This document shows, piece by piece, positions 10,371-17,889 of a stretch of 64,000 bases of DNA (its first letter is position 1; each line of letters opens with the position of its first letter). The DNA lies in contig QCXZ01000064.1 in assembly GCA_025024175.1 (NCBI GenBank), positions 51,233,325-51,297,324 of the forward strand, read 5' to 3'. Below the pieces are notes generated by a model that did no database searches, was not told where the DNA came from, and saw only the letters and a list, made by a program, of their open reading frames with translations. This DNA comes from Rhyzopertha dominica (Eukaryota > Arthropoda > Insecta > Coleoptera > Bostrichidae). Made by a program: the position numbers and the translations under genes.

Positions 10371-11906
10371 CTAAGAACGGCAGTGGGGAGGCGGTACACC
10401 GAGTGGGGGTATAATGCGTGCGCCACTTGCCCTGCTTCGGAAAATAACGGGATTTGGGGCCGGGATCATCCTTTGGGAAGTTATCCTTCGAGGGTGGATC
10501 CGTCTGTTCGGTATGGACTGTTCGAGCGAGGCCTCTCTTTCCCTCGTTGGCCTTCTGGGCTCTGTCGGGCAGTCGCATTTCCTGGACATGATACCTACTG
10601 TTCCGCACCGGGAACAGAATAGCATCGGTGGCTGTAAACAGCCATTACGTCGGTGACCTGGCTCGCCACATCGCCAGCATTGGCCCGGCTGAATAGGGAT
10701 CCTTTGGCTGGACTTGGAGGGCGTAGTCTTCGGATGCTCGGTTTGGGAGCTTTCTTCCGTTGCAGGTCGGAGTCGGTCGGTGCTGACGGGTTTCCACCGG
10801 TTGCGGTTTGCCGTTCGCTGAAGCAGTCCGTGTGGCCTCTGCTGTGAAGTTTTAGCACCCTGGCAGTGTTGGCACCTACGAACGTACTTTGCAGCGTCCC
10901 GGAACATTCCTGGCCAGTAATATTGCTGGGCCAGTCGGGCTATCGTCCTGGATACCCCTAAATGTCCGGCGGTCGGTGCGTCGTGCTTCTCTTCTAACAT
11001 ACGACGGCGGAGAGGCTTCGGTACACATAATTTCCACGGTTTGGACAGCACCTTGTCACTGTGGTGGCCGTCTATGTGGTGGTAAAGTCGGTGGTCGGTG
11101 ATGCGGTAATCTGGGAATTGATCTGGATGCCGCTGGACTTCCGTGAATCGGCGTCGGTACCAAGAACAATCTTGCAGTTCCTGGGTGGCGGCATCGTTCT
11201 CCTGGATTATGTCGGTGGCTCCTATATCGGTAACTGGTACGGGATCCCTAGGTAGTGTACTGTTGACCTTTTTGGGGACTCCTTTGCGGTGTTTCAAGAC
11301 AGGCTTGAGCTCGGTGCTAGCGGTGACGGTGGTGTCGGGTTGCTGGATGGTCCGGCAGTTCGGTAAAGAAATGTTGCGGTTCCTGTGAAACACGAACCCG
11401 GATTGGAAGTTCATGTGCAGGTTCATGGTTCGGAGAAAATCCATTCCAAGTAGTACTTCGCTGGTCATCGTAGGTATGTGCAGGAAACGGTGTTGTCGGG
11501 CTTCGTCTTCTATGCGGACCTCTACCTCGTAGGCCCTGGAGATCTGGACCTGGCGGCCATCGATTACTCTGGCGGTCGGAGAGCCTGAATTTTGTTCAGG
11601 GACTCCGGTTCTTTCCAGATATCGCGCAACGGTAGGTCCTATGCATGAAGATACGGATCCGGTATCGATGAGTGCAGTGAACGGTCTTCCCTGTATGTGG
11701 ATCCTTATGTGTGGTCGGTTTTCGGAGGCGGTGTGTACGGGCAGCAGTTCAGGCCTCCAGACTGAAGTGCTGCCATCTAGTTTTCCGAATTCCGGCATGT
11801 GCAGTCCCGTGAGAAAATTCCACGGCGGCCACACCTTGAGCAGAACTTCACGAAGGGGTTCTGGCATTGGCTTCGTGAGTGGCCACTCTGGCCACATCTC
11901 CAACAT
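10371..11906 (-). CDS. Protease / integrase zinc finger / second zinc-knuckle ORF
   Basis: The frame overlaps the end of gag in the -1 frame and is probably expressed as a Gag fusion; the printed start at 11906 is not a real initiator. Residues are counted from there. A retroviral-type aspartic protease has ALIDTGS (Asp81) and LLGMDF near 152. At about 246-305 comes the segment that normally precedes integrase. Residues 308-348 are the HHCC zinc finger (His308, His315, Cys345, Cys348), with WPGMFRD between. STD at about 375-377 would be the first catalytic Asp, but the core stops there. From 410 a new CCHC knuckle follows (Cys410, Cys413, His418, Cys423), then a second Cys-rich box (431-444). 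Reverse transcriptase and RNase H, normally about 500 residues between protease and integrase, are absent. Domains are clear; any role for this product is inference. Confidence 0.85.
   Translation of the reverse strand: MLEMWPEWPLTKPMPEPLREVLLKVWPPWNFLTGLHMPEFGKLDGSTSVWRPELLPVHTASENRPHIRIHIQGRPFTALIDTGSVSSCIGPTVARYLERTGVPEQNSGSPTARVIDGRQVQISRAYEVEVRIEDEARQHRFLHIPTMTSEVLLGMDFLRTMNLHMNFQSGFVFHRNRNISLPNCRTIQQPDTTVTASTELKPVLKHRKGVPKKVNSTLPRDPVPVTDIGATDIIQENDAATQELQDCSWYRRRFTEVQRHPDQFPDYRITDHRLYHHIDGHHSDKVLSKPWKLCVPKPLRRRMLEEKHDAPTAGHLGVSRTIARLAQQYYWPGMFRDAAKYVRRCQHCQGAKTSQQRPHGLLQRTANRNRWKPVSTDRLRPATEESSQTEHPKTTPSKSSQRIPIQPGQCWRCGEPGHRRNGCLQPPMLFCSRCGTVGIMSRKCDCPTEPRRPTREREASLEQSIPNRRIHPRRITSQRMIPAPNPVIFRSRASGARIIPPLGVPPPHCRS
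11777..11800 (-). promoter_or_regulatory. Candidate -1 frameshift site between gag and pro
   Basis: The second ORF is in the -1 frame relative to gag. The last gag codons read TCG GAA AAC TAG, and slipping back one base gives GGA AAA CTA GAT, which is open into the protease. GGAAAAC is not a perfect X-XXY-YYZ heptamer, so the exact site is uncertain. Confidence 0.45.
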
Positions 11907-13597
11907 ACGGGACGGCTGGTGTCGATACGGTCGGATGTGTCTTCTCGGTGGCGGTGAATGGGGCGGTTATCGTGCGGTTGACGAGTCGGTTGCGGTATCG
12001 GTGTCTGTTCCGGTGGATTGAAACGTCTGTGTGGCGGTNCTTGTCTCTGGTGATATTCCTGGAGTTGTCGGTATGTCGGTGGATTCCCACGATCAACTGG
12101 AATCCTCGGTAGCGGGACGGGTCTTCTTTCTTCGGGTCTGTCGGCTACATCCCGGGCGGTGGCGGTTATCTGGTCCTGGCGGAGGGTCTCGAACTCTTTG
12201 GCGGCGAACAGCAGACCGGCAACGCTGGTGCATTCCTGGCGGCGGATGAACATGCGGTACTCTGGCAACATGTTCCGGTGTAGCCAGTACAGCTCCTGGG
12301 TCGGTGATATGTTTCCATGTCGGCGGATTAATGTACGGAGGGCGGTGCTGCATTCTAGGGCTGTCTCATGCGGTAGCTGGATACGTTGACTGATCTCCCG
12401 TTCGAGGTTAATCTTGTAGTCAATCGGATAATAGTTCAGCTCGAAGTCGGCGATGAAATCTTCCCAGTCCCTCCAATCGTGGCGGTTGTTGCGGTACCAG
12501 GCCAGAGCGAGTCCCGATAGCAGTTCGGGCAGGATCGGCATTACCTCCTCGTATGAGACGTCATATCGGTCCATGACGTCTAACAGTTGTTCTATGAAAG
12601 CAACCCCATCGGTGGATCCATCAAAGCGGATTCCCCAGCGGTGCGGCTTCAAATCGGAACGCATGCGGACACGGCGGGCTGGAGTCGGTGAATCCGTCTC
12701 CAATGTCGCGGGATTCGGGGGCAGTGTCGTGGCCTGGCTGGCTCCTGGTCTAGTTGCTGGCATACGCCGGTCCTCCATGGGTGGACTGGGAACTACGTAC
12801 GGCGGTGGCTTATATTCCTGCGGGCTGGTCACTTGGAGAAGTGTCCCGAAGAACTCCTCGATCTCGCTTCTCCTCTGTAGGTCGGCGACGGGTGGTGGCT
12901 GGTACAGTTGCTCGCTCGGTGCTGTCCTTTCTCCAGAGTCTGGTAGCGGTAACTGGATCGAAGATACCCTCGGTGGACTGGTGACTCGTAGCTGTGGCTG
13001 GCGGTCGACTAGTTCGTGTGATGGTTGGGACGGTACTGATGGCTGGATCGGTGGTCTTTTCGGTGGATGGTCGGCTACTGTCGTCGGCGGTTCGGTTGCT
13101 GGTTGAATCGGTACGGTCTTCTGCGGTAGCTGGATCGGTACTGTCCTCGGCGGTGGCTGGCTCACTATTGTCGTCGGTGGTTCGATTGCTGGCTGGATCG
13201 GTACTGTCTTCTGCGGTAGCTGGATCGGTACTGTTCTCGGCGGTGGCTGACTCACTACTGTCCCCAGAGCTGTGGGTATCGGGCCTTTGTAGGCACTGGT
13301 GACGATTGTAGTGGACGTCATCGTGGCGGAAACGGTGTAGATCGGAGAGGGGGCCGACACAACGGTGGGAATCAGAATAGCGGTGGGATTCGGAACTTCT
13401 AGTCGGAGATGTCGGATCATCCGCTGGCGAAGCTCCTGTACCGCCCCTTCGGTGGAGAGTTTCTTCTTCCCTAGCTCGTGCATCAGCTGGTGCCTCTTCA
13501 AACGGTACACCCAGCTGACACGGACGTCGGCGCAGTCTGAGTCAGATGACTCGTCTTCGGCGGTGTGTCTCTCTTCTGGAGGTTTTCCGGTAGCCAT
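11777..13597 (-). CDS. gag: Gag polyprotein of the Ty3-type element
   Basis: About 606 residues from ATG 13597 (MATGKPPEER). The frame runs nine codons further upstream without an ATG. Residues 31-65 look like the SAP-type helix pair seen at the start of many insect Ty3 Gags. A proline-rich part carries a 30-residue tandem duplication (DNA 13081-13170 and 13171-13260). The capsid region follows, with FDGSTDGVAFIEQL, ALAWYR and WEDFIADFELNYYP typical of retrotransposon Gag. The C terminus has a CCHC zinc knuckle (565-578) and a second box with Ile in place of His (586-599). One N (12039) leaves one residue unknown. It would form the particle and bind element RNA. The frame is otherwise open, consistent with a young copy. 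The stop is a TAG at 11777-11779. Confidence 0.9.
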   Translation of the reverse strand: MATGKPPEERHTAEDESSDSDCADVRVSWVYRLKRHQLMHELGKKKLSTEGAVQELRQRMIRHLRLEVPNPTAILIPTVVSAPSPIYTVSATMTSTTIVTSAYKGPIPTALGTVVSQPPPRTVPIQLPQKTVPIQPAIEPPTTIVSQPPPRTVPIQLPQKTVPIQPATEPPTTVADHPPKRPPIQPSVPSQPSHELVDRQPQLRVTSPPRVSSIQLPLPDSGERTAPSEQLYQPPPVADLQRRSEIEEFFGTLLQVTSPQEYKPPPYVVPSPPMEDRRMPATRPGASQATTLPPNPATLETDSPTPARRVRMRSDLKPHRWGIRFDGSTDGVAFIEQLLDVMDRYDVSYEEVMPILPELLSGLALAWYRNNRHDWRDWEDFIADFELNYYPIDYKINLEREISQRIQLPHETALECSTALRTLIRRHGNISPTQELYWLHRNMLPEYRMFIRRQECTSVAGLLFAAKEFETLRQDQITATARDVADRPEERRPVPLPRIPVDRGNPPTYRQLQEYHQRQXPPHRRFNPPEQTPIPQPTRQPHDNRPIHRHREDTSDRIDTSRPVCWRCGQSGHSRSQCQNPFVKFCSRCGRRGIFSRDCTCRNSEN

Positions 13598-13659
13598 CTG
13601 GTCGGGACGATGTTCTCGGCTCAACTGATGATGGCACTAGATGGGGGACCCTTGATTTG

Positions 13660-14030
13660 TTAGAAACGAGCCCCCACTCGGCTGGTCTCGGACAACGGGA
13701 AGTCGGTGAAAATTCTAAATTCCTCCGGGTTACGTAACAGTTCGGAACAGGTGACGGCAATCGATGGGGGAGGCCTTACTTGTGAGAAACGAGCCCCCAC
13801 TTGATAGGCCTCCGGAGTCGGGAAGTCGGTCAAAAACACCAAGTCCCTGATGTTACGTAATCGGACCAAATCGATCTTACCAATCGATAGAGCGGGTCCG
13901 GTTTGCCAGAAACGAGTACCCACTTGCCGGGTCTCTGATGACGGGAAGTCGGTGAAAAACCGGATCTCCGTTGTCTTACGTAATAGGGGAACGACGATTG
14001 CGGAAATCGACTCGGCGTCCTCGGTTTAGT
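13660..14030 (-). repeat. Three 123-bp tandem repeats in the 5' leader
   Basis: AGAAACGAG starts units at 13662, 13785 and 13908, exactly 123 bp apart. Each unit has GGGAAGTCGGT, then TTACGTAA (13730, 13853, 13976), then AATCGA (13759, 13882, 14005) at the same internal positions. The period is 41 codons, and one minus-strand frame stays open through all three units, with FTDFP and VGxRF recurring. That frame ends at a TAA at 13660-13662, upstream of the gag ATG. It is either a regulatory repeat array or the remnant of a small upstream ORF. Confidence 0.85.
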
Positions 14031-14288
14031 CGGACTAGAGGGGTCACTCGGCTATGCTACGACGTTCCAGAGCCAACTTCGTAACAAGGGGGTGTTCGGG
14101 GGTGAAAGTCGGTTTCCAGCGAACTTGTTATGCGGACTCCTTGATGGACTTCAAAAATCCAGTGGAAAACTGCGCTAGCGGAATTTTTGAATTCCGCGCA
14201 TGCGTGAACTCGGAGACGCTGGAAACGGGGTGGTTTTCTTCTGTTAGATGACGGTTACGTAATTCCGGCTCCTCCTCGAAGTAAAAAC

Positions 14289-14307
14289 GGTCCCTGCTCG
14301 GGCGCCA
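14289..14307 (-). other. Primer binding site, lysine tRNA type
   Basis: Three bases inside the 5' LTR, the coding strand reads TGGCGCCCGAGCAGGGACC. This differs at one base from TGGCGCCCGAACAGGGAC, the complement of the 3' end of tRNA-Lys(TTT) used by several retroelements. It primes minus-strand DNA synthesis. Confidence 0.85.
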
Positions 14308-14310
14308 AAA

Positions 14311-15705
14311 TGTGACGCCTTTTTCGTTGAGCGGCGGAACGGGCCTTCGGCTCGGAGGGCGGACCGACGGACGGTTACGCAATGAGCGATACGATACGGT
14401 ACGGTGGTGACGTAAGCACTAAGCTCGGCGTCAAAACGGTTTCTCGGGCGCCAGTTTTTTATTATACTGAGGTATGCTCCTCAGATTGCTGTGTACTAAC
14501 CCCCTTAGCGCACAGACCAGGGCAGCTACAGTGGAGATCGGCACTCCAGGGAACAGAACCCGAGGGTGGATGCCGTATGCTGAAAAAGATGTTAGCGGAA
14601 TGCGGACGGTGTGGTACAGAAAGAAAACCAACAATAACCTAAAACACATTTTATTCGTATTAATGTCGAATAAAGAAACGGTCAGCGTAAAGAAACAAAC
14701 GTGCCCCTCCCTTCAAGCGTTAGCCAAGCTACGGTTACGTAATTTACGGTGCGGTGAAACAAGCGGACTACTGAGTACTACGGTTATAAAAGCGGTACGG
14801 TATGCAACATGCAACAAGCGGTGCTAATTAATACGGTTACGGACTCGGCAAATGATGCGGTGTGAATGATGCAACAAGCGGTGAAAAAGAGTGAGCTTAT
14901 ATACGAGTGGCAGGTCGGATGGATAGTGGGGATGCGGTGTGAAAGAGTTAGATAACGGGCAGAAGAACAATCAGAAAAGACAGAAAAAGAGCGGAGTAAA
15001 AGAGAACGGTACGGTTACGTAAGAGCGGAAAAAAACATGCGGTAAAAGGCAGTTCACCGGGTATATTCCGCACGGAAAAACGACCTGTACGGAGAACACC
15101 CAACGTCCTGCGCCGCTAGCGGAGTATAGTCTGCACGGAAAAAACGACCTGTACAGCGTACACTCCGCAGGCGACTGCCTCAACGGTTACGTAAGCGGTT
15201 CGTAACGGGCGGAACAAGAGATATACGGTAAGAGGTAGTTCGCCGGGTATATTCCGCACGGAAAAAACGACCTGTACGGAGAACACCCAACGTCCTGCGC
15301 CGCTAGAGGAGTATAGTCTGCACGGAAAAACGACCTGTACAGCGTACACTCCGCAGGCGACTGCCTCGACGGCTACGGTCAGGACCAGCAGAAGCTGGAA
15401 GGATGATAAGTGGAGCGGGGAGAAAGCCACTGCACTCTACCACTAAAGCTCACTCACCTGGATACGGCTGCTGCTTCACCGGAAGACGGATCTTTCACTA
15501 CTTCACTGAGCAGCGGTCGGCCGTCCTTTTGATTACTTTGACTGGAGCCGGAGGAACAAGAATGCTGACCAGTAGCGCCAGCGAGCGTTGTTCTCCCGAA
15601 CTCCGCGGACCGCAGACTCAGACGAATATAAGCCGGCGGATTAAAACTTGACTAAACGCGGAGAAACTTGGCTAAACGCTAAGGAAAATTTGTAACTTCG
15701 TTACA
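14311..15705 (-). repeat. 5' LTR of the Ty3-type element (right side)
   Basis: It is 1395 bp. Relative to the left LTR it has 23 extra bp just after about 14512 and an extra A in two A runs; otherwise it is near identical. The 185-bp duplication starts at 15040 and 15226. Transcription on the minus strand would start here: TATATAAG lies on the minus strand at 14896-14903, and AATAAA at 14650-14655. Confidence 0.95.
14896..14903 (-). promoter_or_regulatory. TATA box of the 5' LTR
   Basis: The minus strand reads TATATAAG about 800 bp into the LTR, with a poly(A) signal (AATAAA, minus, 14650-14655) about 240 bp downstream. This gives a conventional U3-R-U5 order. The same pair is in the other LTR at 9157-9164 and 8911-8916. 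Confidence 0.55.
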
Positions 15706-16060
15706 ATATTTAAAAGATTGTGTTGAAGTTTCCGACAGTCTTCTATAGCCGCCAGATCGTCAACAACTAATACAATTAGTACATCGATGTTGTCTTGCAT
15801 GTCATTTATAAAAATGCTAAAAAGTAAAGGCCCCAAAACGGAACCTTGGGGTACTCCCGACGACAGACCTGTTACCATCCAGCGGAACAAACTGAACTCT
15901 TCACTAAGAAATATTCGCAAGGGGGGTGGAAAATCCTACTGCTTCAAGATTTTTAGTAGCAGTGGTCAAGTCGGTCAAACGCCTTTGAAAAGTCCGTGTT
16001 GATTGCGTCCGTTTGTCCTTGGTTGTCTATTGTGTTGACAATATGTTGAGTAGTAATTAN
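15706..16060 (-). pseudogene. LINE reverse transcriptase, middle portion
   Basis: This is the same LINE as 8213-8594, on the 5' side of the Ty3 insertion. Minus-strand translation shows INTDFSKAFDRLDH, then after a frameshift GVPQGSVLGPLLFS, IFINDMQD, and a mutated catalytic box VVDD (normally F/YADD). The first residue of the box and flanking residues are changed, so the LINE was already inactive or has decayed. The frame is open through the Ty3 junction. Confidence 0.85.
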
Positions 16061-16262
16061 TAGGTAAGAAATTAGATGGCAATGCCATCTGCCAGCATTA
16101 CACTGGCATGATGAAAAAGCCACCTAGCTGCCATAACGGGTACTACTTCTTAAAGGAAGTGATCTAGCCTCACAAATTGGCATGCACTTGCATACTTCAA
16201 TTTGACAGTACGCCCCCACGGCACTTTTTGCAAGCGGGCAAGAACCGACACTGTATCAATCC
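16061..16262. repeat. Repeat family X copy inside the LINE
   Basis: It begins near GGCAATGCCATCTGCC and ends near the GCCCCCACGGCACTTTTTGCAAG block, and it matches about 3098-3290. It replaces the part of the RT that should lie between QHG and the AIDxxxQTD-like segment, so a LINE was hit by this repeat before or after the Ty3 insertion. Confidence 0.7.
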
Positions 16263-16620
16263 CATGCTGATAGAGACTAAGTACATTTTTAACGGAAGAG
16301 TACATTTGGTCTTAGAATAGAAATTCAAAGACTTTAAGAAAGTTAACAAATTATTGCGATCGGACGGTAGTTGGTAATTTCAGATTTTTCGCCTTTTTTG
16401 AATACAGGACATTCTTTAGAAGTTTTCCAAACATGCAGTATGTCGCTCGATTTGAGACACACGTTGAATGTATGACACAGTGGCTTACCGAACATACTTT
16501 TGCAATCTTTTAAAATAAAAGATGGATAAAGGTCAGACTCGGTGATCATTTTTGGTTTAGTTCTTTTCGGCGCATTTTCAACCAAAACGGTAAAATGTAT
16601 TTGAATGTGGCCGTTAATCC
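16263..16620 (-). pseudogene. LINE reverse transcriptase, 5' portion (fingers)
   Basis: Minus-strand translation contains LYPSFILKDC, FNVCLKSSDILHVWK, then the LINE finger motif VFKKGEKSEITNYRPIAII, followed after a frameshift by VYSSVKNVLSLYQHG. The order agrees with a Jockey/CR1-type RT and continues into 15706-16060. Endonuclease sequence further upstream was not recognised. Confidence 0.8.
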
Positions 16621-16923
16621 GTTGCTTAACATTGATAAAATTATGATGTGACGGTAACGTGAACGACTCTTAGAGAAAATCTGCAAACGAGTTCAAAATT
16701 GCATTTATATATGTTCCAGCATTTTAAATATTTTCGTTATATATTTTTTTCTGATAGAATATGTAATAATTCCTCAGAAGCAATACAGTGCTCACTCTGG
16801 CACTCTCCTAACCAACGCGATAATGATAGATCTACCCCACTCTAAAAGGGCTGTACTCACTAGCACTACAAAAAACATTAGGTTTATCAAGAAAAAATTT
16901 GACTATTGTTGCCTGGACTAAAT
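16621..16923. other. AT-rich, nothing recognised
   Basis: No coding or structured feature could be supported here. Confidence 0.4.
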
Positions 16924-17085
16924 ATGGCGGCTAATATTAATTGCGTCGTTGTTATTACACCTCAAGAAAAAGCAGTTCTAAATCTTTTTCCGGGCGCATT
17001 TGATCCTACTACTTTCCCTATTGACACTTGTCAAAACCATTCCTGTCTCGCACCTGATTTCTCACAACCACGCCATTATTATTGA
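16924..17085 (+). CDS. Small open frame, 53 codons, possible host exon
   Basis: The frame begins ATGGCGGCTAAT and ends TGA at 17083-17085. It encodes MAANINCVVVITPQEK, then an FPGAFDPTTFP segment. No domain is recognised. The region is less AT-rich than its surroundings. A second short frame (17111-17209, starting MSDKGLISDG) follows, and a strong splice donor CAG|GTGAGG lies at about 17246-17252. The block could be a 5' exon of an unseen gene, with the small frames being upstream ORFs. That is inference only. Confidence 0.25.
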   Translation: MAANINCVVVITPQEKAVLNLFPGAFDPTTFPIDTCQNHSCLAPDFSQPRHYY

Positions 17086-17649
17086 GTAAGCTGTCGGGTA
17101 GCAGTGTGCTATGAGTGACAAAGGATTAATCTCGGACGGTGTTTCCAAAGGACGCTGGAGAATGGTGTCGGAGGAGGTGCGAGCGGCATTTACTTGTCAT
17201 TCCAATTAAGAAGTGGCGCTATCTTCGTCTTGTGCCGGCATCTGTCAGGTGAGGGTAACGCAGTGTGATAATTCCTTAGCTTGAGGATCGAGTAAATTGC
17301 GAATCTTGGGCGTGGTTCAGAAAGGAAGGAGGTTTTTCTTGACATGCATCGTAATTTTGCGTTAAAGTTTCAGTTTGTATTATTCAGAGGCGCATATAAA
17401 CTTGAAAGAAGGTTTGTAAAAATTATAAGGAAAAAGTACAATATCTAATTTGATGCCTATGAGGATTGATGTCTTACATGTCTTCCAACAAACTGTCAAA
17501 CAATATCGAACATGGCCGTTGTGGGCAACTATATGTTATAATGTCATTAGAGCAAACAGTTTTATGATTGAAAAGTGCTATGCTTTGTTTTTTCGTAAAA
17601 TTGTGAAGTTCTTTTTGTCCTTTTTTAAGATATAATTAATTATTTTTAA

Positions 17650-17889
17650 ACAAAAATACCTGCTACTTGTCTTGTGGTTGGCTGTGGAAGTCGAAGTCAC
17701 AGAGATGACGTAAAGTTTTATTCAGTTCTTGTTGTTTTAAAACATAAATTTGTCACCGACAAAAATGAATTATCGATGAGGCGTAAGGTCCTATGGATTG
17801 CTGCAATTAAGAGAGACTATCAAAAAGTGTTTTCCCGCAGCCGCCATATTGAGTCACGTGATTTTGAATGTCTAATTTATCAAACTTAA
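17650..17889 (+). CDS. THAP-type zinc finger exon or pseudogene
   Basis: Translation in one frame gives C-x4-C (CLVVGC) followed by GSRSHRDDVKFYSV, then ELSMRRKVLWIAAIKRD. That is the pattern of a THAP DNA-binding domain: first Cys pair, FYxFP-like segment, and the conserved Trp before the second Cys/His pair. The last part, normally C-x2-H-F, reads SRDFEC and appears lost, and the frame ends in a stop soon after. THAP domains occur in host chromatin factors and in P-element transposases. Nothing in the flanks decides which. It could be a decayed transposase exon. No start codon precedes the first Cys within the frame, suggesting an internal exon. Confidence 0.6.
   Translation, partial: TKIPATCLVVGCGSRSHRDDVKFYSVLVVLKHKFVTDKNELSMRRKVLWIAAIKRDYQKVFSRSRHIESRDFECLIYQT

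Larger units (their letters stand above)
8595..15705 (-). mobile_element. Ty3-type LTR retrotransposon, full length, non-autonomous
   Basis: Two LTRs (8595-9964 and 14311-15705) flank about 4.3 kb of internal sequence, and the whole element reads on the minus strand. ATAT at 8591-8594 and 15706-15709 is the 4-bp target duplication. The LTR ends on the minus strand are TGTAAC...GTCACA. A primer site lies next to the 5' LTR and a polypurine tract next to the 3' LTR. Gag (11777-13597) and a second frame with protease, integrase zinc finger and a second zinc-knuckle pair (10371-11906) fill the interior. Reverse transcriptase, RNase H and the integrase core are absent, so proteins in trans are needed for movement. 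LTR identity is very high, pointing to recent insertion. It sits inside a LINE reverse transcriptase. Confidence 0.95.

Noticed and set aside
10139..13628. Several plus-strand open frames of 60-217 codons inside the Ty3 element, for example 12453-13106
   Set aside because: They are antisense shadows of gag and the protease ORF in GC-richer sequence, low-complexity Ser/Val/Gly products with no domain.
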